Source of the DNA: Bolinopsis microptera
Lineage: Eukaryota; Ctenophora; Tentaculata; Lobata; Bolinopsidae
Length of the DNA: 64,000 nucleotides
Assembly (NCBI RefSeq): GCF_026151205.1
Contig: NC_087081.1
Location: 10,727,113 to 10,791,112, forward strand
Direction: 5' to 3'
Shown: positions 24,739-35,517 of the stretch, in pieces
Layout of the letters: every line of letters begins with the position of its first letter
Numbering within the stretch: the stretch's first letter is position 1
Notes under the pieces: model-generated
Database searches by the model: none
What the model saw: only the letters and a program-made list of their open reading frames with translations
What the model was told of the DNA's origin: nothing
Program-made: the position numbers and the translations under genes

Positions 24739-24995
24739 TCACTCCAAGGCCATCTCACTCTCCGCACATGGGGCTCTATGATGGTGATCCAAACTAGCTC
24801 TAGAACTGAAGCACCTCCCACAGTACTTGCACTTATAGTTCAAGGGAACACGTCTCTGTTTGAGGTGAACCTCGTTGTAGTGACGTTTCAGCTTGGAGAC
24901 GGACTTGTTGCAGATGTCGCACCAGTGCCGGAGTGTGAGATGCCGGTCTAGGTTCCGCAGCTTGATTCCACACAGCTTGCACCATTCCTGATAGT
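24739..24995 (-). CDS. T9, three-finger C2H2 terminal exon
   Basis: Acceptor GTTATTTCAG, phase 1, 84 residues. Fingers: CKLCGIKLRNLDRH-LTLR-H, CDICNKSVSKLKRH-YNEV-H, and a third starting CKYCGRCFSSRASLDHH that ends in Cys (HRAPC), a C2HC variant. The first two fingers are close to those of T8. A minus-strand open frame at 24833-25057 overlaps in another frame and is not the gene. Confidence 0.85.
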
Positions 24996-25840
24996 CTGAA
25001 ATAACTACACTGAGAGATCGGCTTAAATTTGATCATTTTTATTTGCCTTTCTAGCACCTTGGCTCATCTCAAGATAATTGTTTTTCAGTAGTATTTTATT
25101 TATCAAATTGAGATTATGAGAAATAAAACAACATATCTTACTTAACGAATATAAATGAAATAAGATAAATAAAAATCTGTAGCGTTTTGTTAATCGTTAG
25201 AAATCTTTTACGCAACTTAATTCCTCGATATAAAAGCCAATTGATCAAATAGAGTGAATAAATGAAAAGTAAGAATAATCCAATCATTCAATTTTCATTC
25301 AATCCACTTGCACCATTCGAGCTTTCAGTGCACTTGGTTCAAATAAACTATAGTATGTAGGTTAACGACATTTGACCCCCTAACATTACATCTCAAGACG
25401 ATTTTTAAACTCATTATAAGGCCTTAAATCTTAGCATCATACTATCCTCACCATATTAATAACCCTGACCCAATTAAATACCCTATTTTGAACGGAAATT
25501 AGGAAGATGCTATGTCGAGGTAGGGTTAAATATTTAATATTCGTTTCCAGTTTAAATTTATTATAGATAATTTTGTTTCAAAAATGAAAATAAAACGTCT
25601 TCACACTTGAAGGGAAAACTGTCCCAAAATCAGTCTGTACAGCCACAGTTCACATTCTCAAAATACCTATAATGAGAAATAGCGGAATAATACACGAAAA
25701 TAAAGTTTATCATGAGCTTTCAGACTTGAAAACGGAGAGCTAGGCTGCTTCGTTCAGATTATATAGTGACAGAAATGAGGCATTCGCTTATCATCGCCTC
25801 CCTGCTCCCTGACAGCAAATAGCCTGATCTGGTGGTCATT

Positions 25841-26040
25841 TTACCCAGGTTTACTCGTGAAATCATGGCCATGGACCGACCGCTCATGCGAGGTCCTGTT
25901 CCCTGCAGTGCCAAAGTATTTGATACAGAACCGGCACTGGTACGGTTTCATCTTGAAATGTACCGTGTTTTGGTGCCGTTTCATCTGATACTTTGATATC
26001 CACTTGTGGCAGATCTGACACATGGCAAACCCATGATATT
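25841..26040 (-). CDS. T10, C2H2 terminal exon
   Basis: Acceptor TGTTTTCAG, phase 1, 65 residues. Finger 1 CQICHKWISKYQMKRH-QNTV-H, linker FKMKPYQ, finger 2 CRFCIKYFGTAGNRTSH-ERSV-H. First of the compact two-finger family T10-T16, which shares CRFC, FG-x-x-GNR and HER-x-VH. Confidence 0.9.
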
Positions 26041-26215
26041 CTGAAAACATTTTATGTCATTTTCTGGGACGCATATTTTCTACGCGTATTTTAGTATATG
26101 GTATGTATTTATTTCAGTTTATACTATTATATATAGCAATGCTCTTCAAAATGAGTTAAGGTGAATCTGTTTCAGGTAATTCATAGGGTTTTCCAAAAAT
26201 TAGCAAACAACATTT

Positions 26216-26360
26216 TTAACTAACATCACAGTGCACCGACACAATACTTTAACTAACATCACAGTGCACCGACACAATACTTCAGATAGCAGTTTAAACT
26301 AACATAACAGTGCACCGACACAATACATCACAGTGCACCGACACAATACTTCAGATAGCA
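26216..26360. repeat. Short tandem repeats, ACATCACAGTGCACCGACAC
   Basis: Four copies of ACAGTGCACCGACACAATAC with variable spacers (some include TTCAGATAGCAG), between T10 and T11. Confidence 0.9.
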
Positions 26361-26763
26361 GAAAGATAACAAAACGATAAAATATAACACAGTTAAGCTC
26401 TAAAATAACATACAGTTCTGACCTCCTTGGTTAAAATTGCACCATATTCTTGGCATATTCAGGTCTCCTAATACACAGGCTACAAAACACAAAATAAGTC
26501 AAATTATTACACCTGACCGCGACTGGACATACTACTCAACTACATGATGAAATATTTCACAGGTAAGGTATTACTATTTTCCTATCACGGCCATTAAAAC
26601 GGTGGTATACCAGGTCACCATTGGATATGGGTGTAACTAAAAGCGACCTCTAAAATACAAGACTCATTCGGCTGCTATGCAATGAATGCGATGGCGCCAA
26701 TGGTTGGCATAAATGATGAAATCCTATCATAGGAGGCTATGTGGATTGGAATGATCTAGAGGG

Positions 26764-26953
26764 TTATTTTGGCAGGTTGCTAGATGACGGCAGGTTTATT
26801 TTGGCGGGTTGCTAGACGACGGCATGTTTATTTTGACAGGTTGCCAGATGACGGCAGGTTTATTTTGGCAGGTTACCAGATGACAGCAGGTTTATTTCGG
26901 CAGGTTACCAGATGACGGCAGGTTTATTTTGGCAGGTTGCTAGATGACGGCAG
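26764..26953. repeat. 32-bp minisatellite at the T11 3' end, about 6 units
   Basis: Unit GGCAGGTTGCTAGATGACGG plus CAGGTTTATTTT. On the minus strand each unit reads through CCAAAATAAACC, so every unit carries an AATAAA. The proximal unit encodes the last residues and stop of T11. Confidence 0.95.
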
Positions 26954-27171
26954 CTGAACCACAATGAAATTCCCGCGCCCAACAGCAGGTTGTGTCTGGC
27001 GGGGCGCATCGTGCACGTTCCTCTCATGAGCGTTCCTGTTACCGCTCTGTCCGAATGATTTAGAACAGTATGAGCACTGATATGGCCGGTTCCCTAGGTG
27101 CACTATGCTTGTATGCCTCTGAAGGTAGTATCTATCTACCCATTTCCCGCAGATGTTGCACCGAGCCAGGC
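26924..27171 (-). CDS. T11, C2H2 terminal exon
   Basis: Acceptor CACATTTTCAG, phase 1, 81 residues. Finger 1 CNICGKWVDRYYLQRH-TSIV-H, linker LGNRPYQ, finger 2 CSYCSKSFGQSGNRNAH-ERNV-H. The C-terminal tail (residues after about 60) ends LPSSSNLPK and is encoded by the 32-bp repeat. The stop codon TAA lies inside AATAAA, so termination and the polyadenylation signal coincide. Confidence 0.88.
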
Positions 27172-27567
27172 CTGAAAATGTGACTGTGGTGACTTGGGTG
27201 GGTAGTAGGTGTTGGGTAGTGTGCACATTGTTGTATTGAATGGGAGTGTCGTGTTCACGTGATGTGAGATAAGAATTTAATTATCCGATGCTTTGGTGAT
27301 CCAAATTTAAAACACTAACAGCTTACAGTTACATGTACTGGTTTTTTGAAAGGATATTTTGATAATTTCGGCCTCAAATATTATATCTTATCTCTTAAAC
27401 TGAAACATATAAAAATTTTAGTCGATTCCTATTAAAGATGCGACACTGACAGTATCCTTTCTAAAAAAAACGGAAGGACAAATCAGTCTATAGCCTTTTC
27501 AAATAATAGTTTAAAAGTGTAAAAGTAAACTGTAAAAGTAACATTAAGCCAATATCTCGACAAAGAG

Positions 27568-27752
27568 TCAAGTCAGTTCCGTTTCCGAAGTGTGCACTTT
27601 TCGTTCGTGAGCGTTTCTGTTCCCCGTCTCCCCGAAAGTCTTTTCGCAGAACCGACACTTGTGAGGTCTCCTTTTAAAGTGCACGGTGTTCTTGTGCCGA
27701 ACAAGCGCAGATCGGGAGATCATCTTGTGGCAGATGTCACACTTTTTCATCT
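27568..27752 (-). CDS. T12, C2H2 terminal exon
   Basis: Acceptor GCCATTCTCAG, phase 1, 60 residues. Finger 1 CDICHKMISRSALVRH-KNTV-H, linker FKRRPHK, finger 2 CRFCEKTFGETGNRNAH-ERKV-H. The linker is very close to that of T15. Confidence 0.9.
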
Positions 27753-28081
27753 CTGAGAATGGCAACATCAACTAATTGTTGTGTTTCGTATATAAAGATA
27801 TGTAGCGTGCTGTTCAGTGGAAATCGTGGCGTGATTGACAAATTTTAGGTTTGTAATAGAATTAGAACTAGCAGGCTAGGTTGCCGAACAAGGAATAATT
27901 GATGGTCTGGTCTAAAATAATAATTCTACATCCCAAAATGATTCTGATTCCTCACTATAATATAGGTCCAAATTATCCTAACAGCAGTAAAAATAGTGCA
28001 ATAAAAAATTATATGTTCTGTTCTCACAGCATCTCGAATTAATCATGATTACTGAAGTTCATCAACAAATGAAAATGTCTC

Positions 28082-28266
28082 TCAATCATCAAACAGTTTC
28101 TCAGCATGCACAGACTTCTCGTGCTGTCGCCTGTTTCCTCCCTCACCAAAATATTTGCCACAATATCTGCACTTGAAGCGTTTGTCTTTGAAATGAACTG
28201 TTCTTTTGTGACGTGGTAGTCCCCCTCTTCTCATGGCCTTGTTACAGATATCACACCAATCAAAAT
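28082..28266 (-). CDS. T13, C2H2 terminal exon
   Basis: Acceptor TTGGTTTCAG, phase 1, 60 residues. Finger 1 CDICNKAMRRGGLPRH-KRTV-H, linker FKDKRFK, finger 2 CRYCGKYFGEGGNRRQH-EKSV-H. Short acidic tail (EKLFDD). Confidence 0.9.
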
Positions 28267-28728
28267 CTGAAACCAAGCCAGGCTGAACAAGCGCACATGA
28301 TGGCTACTATGCATATGGTTACTATGTTTTGTGATGTTGTATATTTTCTATGATGCTTTGTATATTTGGATGATTGATTGGTAGTTGGTATGTTTTATAT
28401 TAATGTGCTGTCTCTATTCAAAAAACTAAAAACGATGTGATATAAAAATAATTTAAATTAGTCTCAAGTGCAGCATATCATATTTACAATATATTATCCG
28501 TCCATTATCTTTTATCCGTGATAAGACTATTCGGTATATTGTAGATGTAATCTGTTGCAAAACAGGAGATGCTCAATAAAAAATATCCCGTTCACATAAA
28601 ATCACTTCGCGAATAATAAAATATTACGGTTTAAAATATATTATAAATATAATGATTAGCATGATACGCCGACCAAAATCCAGCCACAAACAGTTCAACA
28701 TCCACAAACATCCGCAGCTCTCTTACTT

Positions 28729-28928
28729 CTACTCATTCCTCCAGGATACTCTTTTGTAATTGTGAGCACTTCTCTCATGTTTGATTTTATTGCCTGCTTC
28801 CCCGAAGGTCTTGTTGCAGAACCCACATCTGAACTTCTTCTCCATGTAATGAACCGTTCTCTTGTGCCGGGCAATCCCTCGTCTGTGTAGCATCTTGTGG
28901 CAGATGTCACATTGTTCCATGTTGGCCG
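28729..28928 (-). CDS. T14, C2H2 terminal exon
   Basis: Acceptor CTGTTTCAG, phase 1, 65 residues. A second AG lies nine bases upstream in TTTCAGCTGTTTCAG and keeps the frame, so a +3-residue form is possible. Finger 1 CDICHKMLHRRGIARH-KRTV-H, linker MEKKFR, finger 2 CGFCNKTFGEAGNKIKH-ERSA-H. Closest to T12 and T13. Confidence 0.88.
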
Positions 28929-29229
28929 CTGAAACAGCTGAAACAGCACATGGTTCCATGTTATATCAAGTAGTATTAGACCAGAACTGAGGAAGTTTCA
29001 ATGTAGATGAGTGATATGATATATGGAAATGCACTCAACCAAATTTAGGCCAAAATTATGAAAATTCCATTTCTTCATCTGATATTCTATTTCTAGGGCA
29101 TGCGGGACGACAGTTCGATCCTACAAACGGCAGTTTAATTCTACAGTCTCTCTTTAATTAATTAAACAGAATTTATCTCAAAAACATTCATAAAAATGTT
29201 ATTCAGTCGTACAAAAAGCAGTGGGACGT

Positions 29230-29432
29230 TTACAAATAATCGTTTGGTTCAAGATGACACTGATCTGCGTGGACAGTCCGCTCATGGGTATTCCTGTTGC
29301 CACTTTCTCCGAAGCTCTTCTCACAGAAGCGACATTTGAAGGGTCGTCGTTTGAAGTGGACGGTGTTCCTGTGGCGTCTTAGTTGGTATTTGGAGACGGC
29401 CTTAAAACATATATCACACACTGAGGTAGTAC
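29230..29432 (-). CDS. T15, C2H2 terminal exon
   Basis: Acceptor CTAACTCTTCAG, phase 1, 66 residues. Finger 1 CDICFKAVSKYQLRRH-RNTV-H, linker FKRRPFK, finger 2 CRFCEKSFGESGNRNTH-ERTV-H. Confidence 0.9.
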
Positions 29433-29518
29433 CTGAAGAGTTAGCTATTATTAACAAAGTTGAGTTTTATCATGGAGGAATTTGGATCTACTACGATATT
29501 TTCGTCCCACGAATAAAA

Positions 29519-29587
29519 AATTCACTGTGTCTGATTACTCAAATATTCACTGTGTCTGATTAGTAATATTCACTGTGTCTGATTAGT
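29519..29587. repeat. Triplicated ATTCACTGTGTCTGATTA
   Basis: Three copies of a 24-27-bp unit just upstream (intron side) of T15. Confidence 0.9.
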
Positions 29588-29862
29588 GCTCATTAGGTTG
29601 GGATTACTCGATATACCTCACTACTGACTACGAGTATAATTCCCTCTATTGTTTGCGGAGGTCACCACGTAATATTTGCACCAAATCTTTCTTCAGGACT
29701 TTGTTGCTATCGTGCTGTTCTAGTTCCTCCTGAGCAAATTCGATGGGTTTTATGTAGGATTTCATAATCCAATCATAGGTCTTACAACAAAATACAAGTT
29801 AATCAATGAAGATTTCATCAAATCAATCGATAAATTAATTCATTGATTGATAGTTTAATTAA

Positions 29863-30041
29863 CTACTGATTTACCAAATGGAAGCTCTTCATATGTTTTC
29901 TTCTCTGGCCACTTGTTCCGAACTTTTTCTCACAAAAGAAGCAAATGTAGGGTCTCAGTCTGAGATGGACTGTGTCCTTGTGCCTTTTCAGCTGTGTTCG
30001 TACAATCAGCCGACCACAAATATCACACGGAGAGTGAGTCA
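29863..30041 (-). CDS. T16, C2H2 terminal exon
   Basis: The acceptor is taken as CCGTGTCCACAG (phase 1). Other AGs nearby, such as CCAG nine bases or more further up, give the wrong phase. 58 residues. Finger 1 CDICGRLIVRTQLKRH-KDTV-H, linker LRLRPYI, finger 2 CFFCEKKFGTSGQRRKH-MKSF-H. Upstream the frame stays open only because of the GTAAC repeat; that Val-Thr run is not coding. Confidence 0.85.
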
Positions 30042-30054
30042 CTGTGGACACGGA

Positions 30055-30240
30055 GCTGGTTACTAAGGTTACTATGGTTACTATGGTTACCATGGTTACC
30101 ATGGTAACTATAGTAACTAAAGTTACTATGGTTACTATAGTTACTAAAGTTACTATGGTTACTAAAGTTACTAAAGTTACTGTAGTTACTGTAGTTACTA
30201 AAGTTACTAAAGTTACTATAGTTACATGGTCGGAGTTACA
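30055..30240. repeat. GGTTACTATGGTTAC-type repeat
   Basis: Imperfect 6-12-bp repeats of GTTACTATG, GTTACTAAA and GTTACTGTA at the intron side of T16. The minus-strand TATAGTAAC/CATAGTAAC runs sit where a branch point could be. Confidence 0.9.
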
Positions 30241-31529
30241 GGCTACACTGGGCTGGTTACTGTGGTTACAGTTATAGTGGGTTATACAAAATACTGGTGA
30301 CAGGGAACGTTGTAATTGGATGGTATTGGTGTATTAACTGCATCTTACTATATATAAAGCGAGACGATATATATATATATATCTGTGCCATTTTACTGAC
30401 ACCACGGCATCAACTTTAACGCGACTTTCCGCAAAAACCGTAAAAGATATACAACTGGAACTTTTTTGGCTGGGTCAAATGCTTTAATGGCCTTCAAATC
30501 GGCATGAAAAAATAAAAAATTGGCCAAGGAATAATGATTTTAGAGCCGAAAATTTGGGCCCCCAAGTGGTGTCAAAAACGCCGATTAAATAGGTAATAAT
30601 TATTTTAGTATTTTGAGTCTTGACACCGTTTAGGGTTATATTATACGGGTTCCTGCTAGTGAAATTAATGGCTCGCTATTCTACTAATAATATTGATTTT
30701 GTACTGGCTTTGTTCCCGTAATCTGATATACCGTTATCATTATTTCTGGAAGCTTCATGTGGCCATTAGGTGGCAGAAGTTTAGGGAGGACAATTGAAAA
30801 GGGACAAGTTTGATTTTATAAATTAAATGTCCAAACTACTAAATATCATATTAATCCATTATAATTTAAGAGATAATTGTTATTATTGATCAATAGTTAG
30901 TCTATACTTTATAAACTTAAATAAACTAGTGCCTACCCATGTTAAGCTATAACATATTTGCTTCAAAACATTGTGATTTTCATATTTTACAGAATCATTT
31001 GAATTATCGGTCTAAAATCTGTAAAACATTTCCAGCACCTAATAAAACTTTAAAGATCTTCATATAAAAATAAGACTTCAGAAGGCCACGAACAAGTAAG
31101 GATATAGTAGAATACGATTCTATTGTGATAAAAGTTTATAAAATAAACACTTAGCATCTCCATAAAAACATAAAAAATAATGCTAATAAAACAAGCCCGA
31201 TGATTTTTGTGCTGTTTTAAAACAAACAAAAACTTTTAATTAAAAACTATCATTCAAATGCAATTCATTATTAAATTTAAAATCATTGAATTTAACCCAT
31301 TAAATTAATATACTCAATCGGCAATAATTTGGATTGTTGAAATACTGAGACGCAGAACAGTTTGTTCTTTTTAGGAAAAAGCTAACACTGCAAATTTCTA
31401 AAATATTTATCCAGCATGCTATATCTTAATCACAGCACAATCAGGGAGAATAGCTAAACAATAGACTCGGAGTCAGAATCAAGATATAATGTTCATGCGG
31501 GGTACTAATAAATGAAATCAGATACATGC
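30241..31529. other. Non-coding interval between T16 and T17
   Basis: No coding signal. The stretch 30390-30620, with ACACCACGGCATCAAC and AAGTGGTGTCAAAAACGCC, may be an old repeat. Confidence 0.4.
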
Positions 31530-31796
31530 AAGTCCGTTACAACCAAGGAATTCGTAAATGATTCTTCGTTGCAACCAAGGAATCCGTTACAACCAAGGAA
31601 TTCATAAATTGTTCTCCGTACAACCGAGGAATTCGTAAATGGTTCTCCGTACAACCAAGGAATTCGTAAATGGTTCTCCGTACAACCAAGGAATTCGTAA
31701 ATGGTTCTCCGTTACAACCAAGGAATCCGTTACAACCAAGGAATTCGTAAATAGTTCTCCGTTACAACCAAGGAATTCGTAAATGGTTCTCAACAT
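31530..31796. repeat. 31-33-bp minisatellite downstream of T17
   Basis: About eight units of CAACCAAGGAATTCGTAAAT plus GGTTCTCCGTTA with length variants. It lies some 40 bp past the T17 stop. The minus-strand open frame through it is spurious. Confidence 0.93.
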
Positions 31797-31833
31797 TATT
31801 CCTCCTGTGTCCTTCCTAAGATCACCCGTCCAA

Positions 31834-32684
31834 CTATAATCCAATCTTATTATAATTAACCATCCTCTTTTTATTCATGGCCATCCTGTCCCTCTGCCTC
31901 CTGTTCTTGAACCAATTGTTGACCTGCGCAAACGTTAACCCGGACTGTTTAGCAATGATGATCTTGAGAGTAGTATCCGGAAACTTTTCCCTGTGGTAAT
32001 GATCCCACAGTATCCTCCGGACCTGCGGAGTAAACAGATCTCTGTTGACCCCGAACAGACAGGACCCACTCCCATCTGATATGCTGACAGGGAGGGGGTA
32101 CTTCTTCCTGACACGGTACTTGTCCACTGCTCCCAGTTTCCTTCCCTTTACCACGGTCTCGTAGTCGTATCTAGCTTCAAACCATAGCCTCTGAAGGGGC
32201 TCCCACGGGATTTCAGTGAAGTTGTTGGACTCCAGGATGTCGAACACGTCCAGATAGTTCTTGCTGTTGAAACTCACCATGACTTTAGCAGCCAGCAGGT
32301 ACTCAGTTACCCCAGACAACTCCTGGGGGATGGACGACACGAACCTTGCCAGGGTGTCCATATTATCCTTGGTTTGGAGCACTACTTGTTTCAGGACAAA
32401 GTCCAGCTGATTCCTAGAGATGTCAGCGGGCTGTGGGAAGACCTGCTGAAAAGAGGAACACTCGAGGGGAACTGTGGGAACCTCCTCTCCACTCTCCAAC
32501 GCAACCTGGAACTCGTGTAGGTAGCTGTGTAGGGTGAGCCCTTGAGGAGGTTTAGCAGGCGGGATGGGTTTATCAAGGGTCTGCTTTTCAAGGGTCTGGT
32601 TTTCAAGGGTTTGGTTTTCAAGGGTCTGCAGCGGAAGAAGGTAGAAAGCTTGTAAGTGTTGCTGGCGTGAAACCAATTCTCCAA
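31834..32684 (-). CDS. T17, complete SIX domain plus homeodomain terminal exon
   Basis: Acceptor ATCTTGTTTCAG, phase 1; the open frame upstream is intron. 282 residues. The N-terminal part has TLENQ/TLEKQ repeats. A full SIX domain spans about 95-210 (FVLKQVVLQ, LLAAKVMVSFNSKNYLDVF, ILESNNF, LQRLWFEARYDYE, then RKLGAVDKYRVRKKYPLP). A canonical SIX homeodomain follows to about 265, with QVNNWFKNRRQRDR as recognition helix. SIX genes are normally independent two-domain genes; here the unit has no start of its own and shares the array's splice phase. It probably makes a constant-region-SIX fusion protein that acts in the nucleus. Confidence 0.9.
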
Positions 32685-33238
32685 CTGAAACAAGATGGGT
32701 TATGAATTTAATAGGGATTCGTTGTGCGTTTGTTGTGAAGTTAAATTTAGGGGTGTTATATTTCGTTATCATTTGAATATTCACCAATAGTCTCGCCGTA
32801 GAATATGAATTTCCTTTAAAAAACTGTAGGCTGTCACATAGTTGTTTGTACTTTACACCAGTTTTCAATATTATTCATACTATTGCTAAACCAAGTAATA
32901 CGATCACATTTTAATTTATTTAAATATATAATAGAAATTTGAAATAAAATAAGTGATTAATATTTTTAATCGCCCAAATAAGCAATGATTTACTTAAACA
33001 CTAAAACAAACCGTCTGCAGTCCTACAACACGATCAACTCAGATATATTGTGAACATGAGAAAAACTATAAATAAAGATTAAAGGGAGAGCAGTTAGCTA
33101 AACAGATGTGCTCAAAATAGTGAGATCAACTATAAAATAAGAGAATAAGGCAAAACTCGCTCTAAAGTCGTAAATCACACCACTCAACTTAAACGAATTG
33201 GGGTAAACAAAACGATGCAATGCTATGCTTTATATATT
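32685..33238. other. Non-coding interval between T17 and T18
   Basis: AT-rich, no gene or repeat recognised. Confidence 0.45.
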
Positions 33239-33450
33239 TTATTTAACAAACTTGGGATGGGCAGTAGATGGGTGTGGTATGTGGGGTGAAGCGTTCAACA
33301 CATTGTTCCCGTGAACAGTAATCCTAGCAGAGCAGGGCTTGTGGACACATTTCCAGTAGGCTCTGTCGTTTCTGCGCTTGTCTAGCGTGTACCGGTGACC
33401 CTTGTATAGCACGTTCTGTTTGCAGGACTTCCTTCCCGGCACGTATGAGA
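33239..33450 (-). CDS. T18, FLYWCH zinc-finger terminal exon
   Basis: Acceptor CAAACCTCCAG, phase 1, 69 residues. Starts SYVPGRKSCKQNVLYKGHRY, followed by the FLYWCH core YWKCVHKPCSAR (Trp and two Cys) and a His pair in ASPHIPHPS. The C2H2 order and spacing fit the FLYWCH family, best known from the alternative 3' exons of Drosophila mod(mdg4). The stop TAA overlaps AATAAA (GTTAAATAAAAT). Confidence 0.85.
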
Positions 33451-33968
33451 CTGGAGGTTTGAGAGTAGGTCAACTTGTGGTCAATTTTAGATCAACTTTA
33501 GATCAACTTTGAGATACTAAATGAGTAGTTTGAGAAGGTGTGATTGTGAAATATAGGGGTATTAACGTTCCATCTACTTGTTTATCACTCATTAACTCAC
33601 CATTTCAAGACATTATCTCACTTTTTAAAAACTACTTCATAATTTAGTAATCTCCAGACACAAAAAATCCCACGAATAATAGTTAAGTACAAATATGGTA
33701 TAAACATAATCATGCATTATAAAAATGCTTTGAGTCTGAGCAGCAGCGTCAGGATAGCACGAATTTAATTGAAATGACGTTATTCAGTGCCCAGCAAAAA
33801 GCGCATACTTTCAGCGCATTGTTCAAGGCTTCATCTACATCATGATGTGCATCAGTCCAAGAGTTCAGAGTCTATTTCAGAATAATGACCAACGTTGGTA
33901 AGTTCAGGTAAGTGTAGGAGGTAGGATGTGACACAGTGTCTCGAGTCCCATGTTTTGCATCCTTGACC

Positions 33969-34300
33969 CTAACCTCGCCGATCACTAACGTGGCGAGACA
34001 CAACATGCCTCTGCAGCTCAGCTCGGGTCATGAAGGTCATAGAACAAAAGTGACACCTGAGCGGGCAATACCGGGTCCCTTTACCCGGTCCCGGGTTCTG
34101 AGTTTGCAGAGAAGTAGGGCGTCTCCGGTGTATAATGTCCATGTGGCGATTCAGAGCCCAGGGGCGCCGGAAGATCTGGCAGCAGTCCTCAATAGGACAC
34201 CTGATGAAACCACCCTGGAGCTGTGGTAGGATGGGTGGAGGGAGACGTTGTAGAGTGTCAGGAGGAGGAGCAGCGGGAGCGGAGGAGTGCAGGTGGTCGG
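33969..34300 (-). CDS. T19, divergent C2H2 terminal exon
   Basis: Acceptor TTTACTCCTTAG, phase 1, 109 residues. This acceptor was chosen because the nearer AGs (CCACAG, CTCCAG, ATCAG) give other phases. A Pro/Ala-rich lead of about 35 residues is followed by a finger with a wide Cys spacing (CPIEDC, then NRH-MDII-H), a basic Gly/Pro linker and CHFCSMTFMTRAELQRH-VVSR-H. It has no close relative in the window. A plus-strand frame over it is a shadow. Confidence 0.75.
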
Positions 34301-34726
34301 CTAAGGAGTAAATCAGTGAATGTGTGATAAGATTTGGGTGAGTTGAAGTTTAGTTAAGTTGTGCGATCAATGTTTTATTCTTTAGATCTTAACATATTAT
34401 CATGGTAATCCGTATTAATTTTCCTTGATGGCATACATGATACAATTACATGTTCTTAAACCAGATTAGAGAAAACCGCCGTCACAATTTACTTAGAGGG
34501 AAAAAAGTTGTCTTAAAAATCGTGGCAAAAACACTGATTTTTTAAACAAACGGTTTGAACATCAACTTAAAGGAAAGTTTAAAACATTATCTTAAAGAAA
34601 AATTACAAAGCGTAAACTATAAAATTGAAGTGAGCATTTGGCCGGCGAATTTAAAATTGTTTATCAATTAAAATGTAACAAACAAGAGCGCTAAAACTGC
34701 TGGGCATTACATAATTGCTGTTAAGA

Positions 34727-34868
34727 GTTCGTTCACATACTACGTTATCACTTTCAGCCAATTTCTAACCCAAAACAACAAGATATTGTGTTGAAATCAC
34801 ACCAGCGTAATCATTTAGAAACCCCCTTTCTCCCCGTCATTGATTACGTAATCTGTGAAGGATCCCTT
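34727..34868. mobile_element. MITE with GTTCACATA termini, copy 3, overlapping the T20 tail
   Basis: Starts TTCGTTCACATACTACG and ends TGATTACGTAATCTGTGAA. The interior matches copy 1 (TTTCTAACCC, GCGTAATCATTTAGAAACCC). Its right end supplies the last codons and stop of exon T20. Confidence 0.75.
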
Positions 34869-35097
34869 ATTATTGTTTGTCTCTTCAGCCCATCCAAATG
34901 TCTGGGATCAAACTCCTCCGCATGCATCTTAGCCATATGTTCCTTCCTATTTCCAGACTGAGAGAATCTCTTCTCGCAATAGAGGCATTTGTAGGGTTTT
35001 AGTTTGAGATGCACCGCGTTCACGTGCCGCCAAACGTTAGTTTTTGCTTGGGAACCCCGGAAACGTTTGTTGCAGTATCCACAGCCGATACTGGCTA
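34844..35097 (-). CDS. T20, C2H2 terminal exon, WRH family
   Basis: Acceptor AAACTTCTTTTAG, phase 1, 83 residues. Finger 1 has a longer loop (CGYCNKRFRGSQAKTNVWRH-VNAV-H). The linker is LKLKPYK. Finger 2 is CLYCEKRFSQSGNRKEH-MAKM-H. The tail FDPRHLDGLKRQTI is shared with T21. The final residues RDPSQIT and the stop fall within the end of an inverted-repeat element, so the C-terminus was rewritten by insertion. Confidence 0.9.
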
Positions 35098-35517
35098 CTA
35101 AAAGAAGTTTCATGAAAATCAACACTACGTTCACAATTCACATGTTAATGAAGTAACCAATAATAGCACAGAATCAGTGATGTTCAGGATTTTTATTTTT
35201 CTAGACCTCCAAAAATGGTATTTTTATAGCTCTTAAAGTTTGGCGGAAAATTGCTATTCGGCGGAATTTGGATGGAAAATTTAGTAATGAGCATGATTGA
35301 AATGACAATAAACTACTACGCTTTTAAAAACTATCGTTACCACTTTACTCTTATCGGTTAGCCAATAACTTATTATTAATTTAATAAGTAATATAATTGA
35401 TCGCCAGCTTAATCAAAGACATGACAGCTATATATTTTACGTGTAAAATGTATATATACTCGGGGTTGGAGAGATTGTTTATACACCGGAGAATGAATAA
35501 TAATACACATGAACGTA

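Noticed and set aside
24833-25057. Minus-strand open frame overlapping T9
   Set aside because: Another frame of exon T9; the finger-coding frame lacks a start codon but has the correct acceptor phase and all zinc ligands.
30044-30277. Val-Thr repeat protein on the plus strand
   Set aside because: Translation of the GTTACTATG repeat in the intron of T16.
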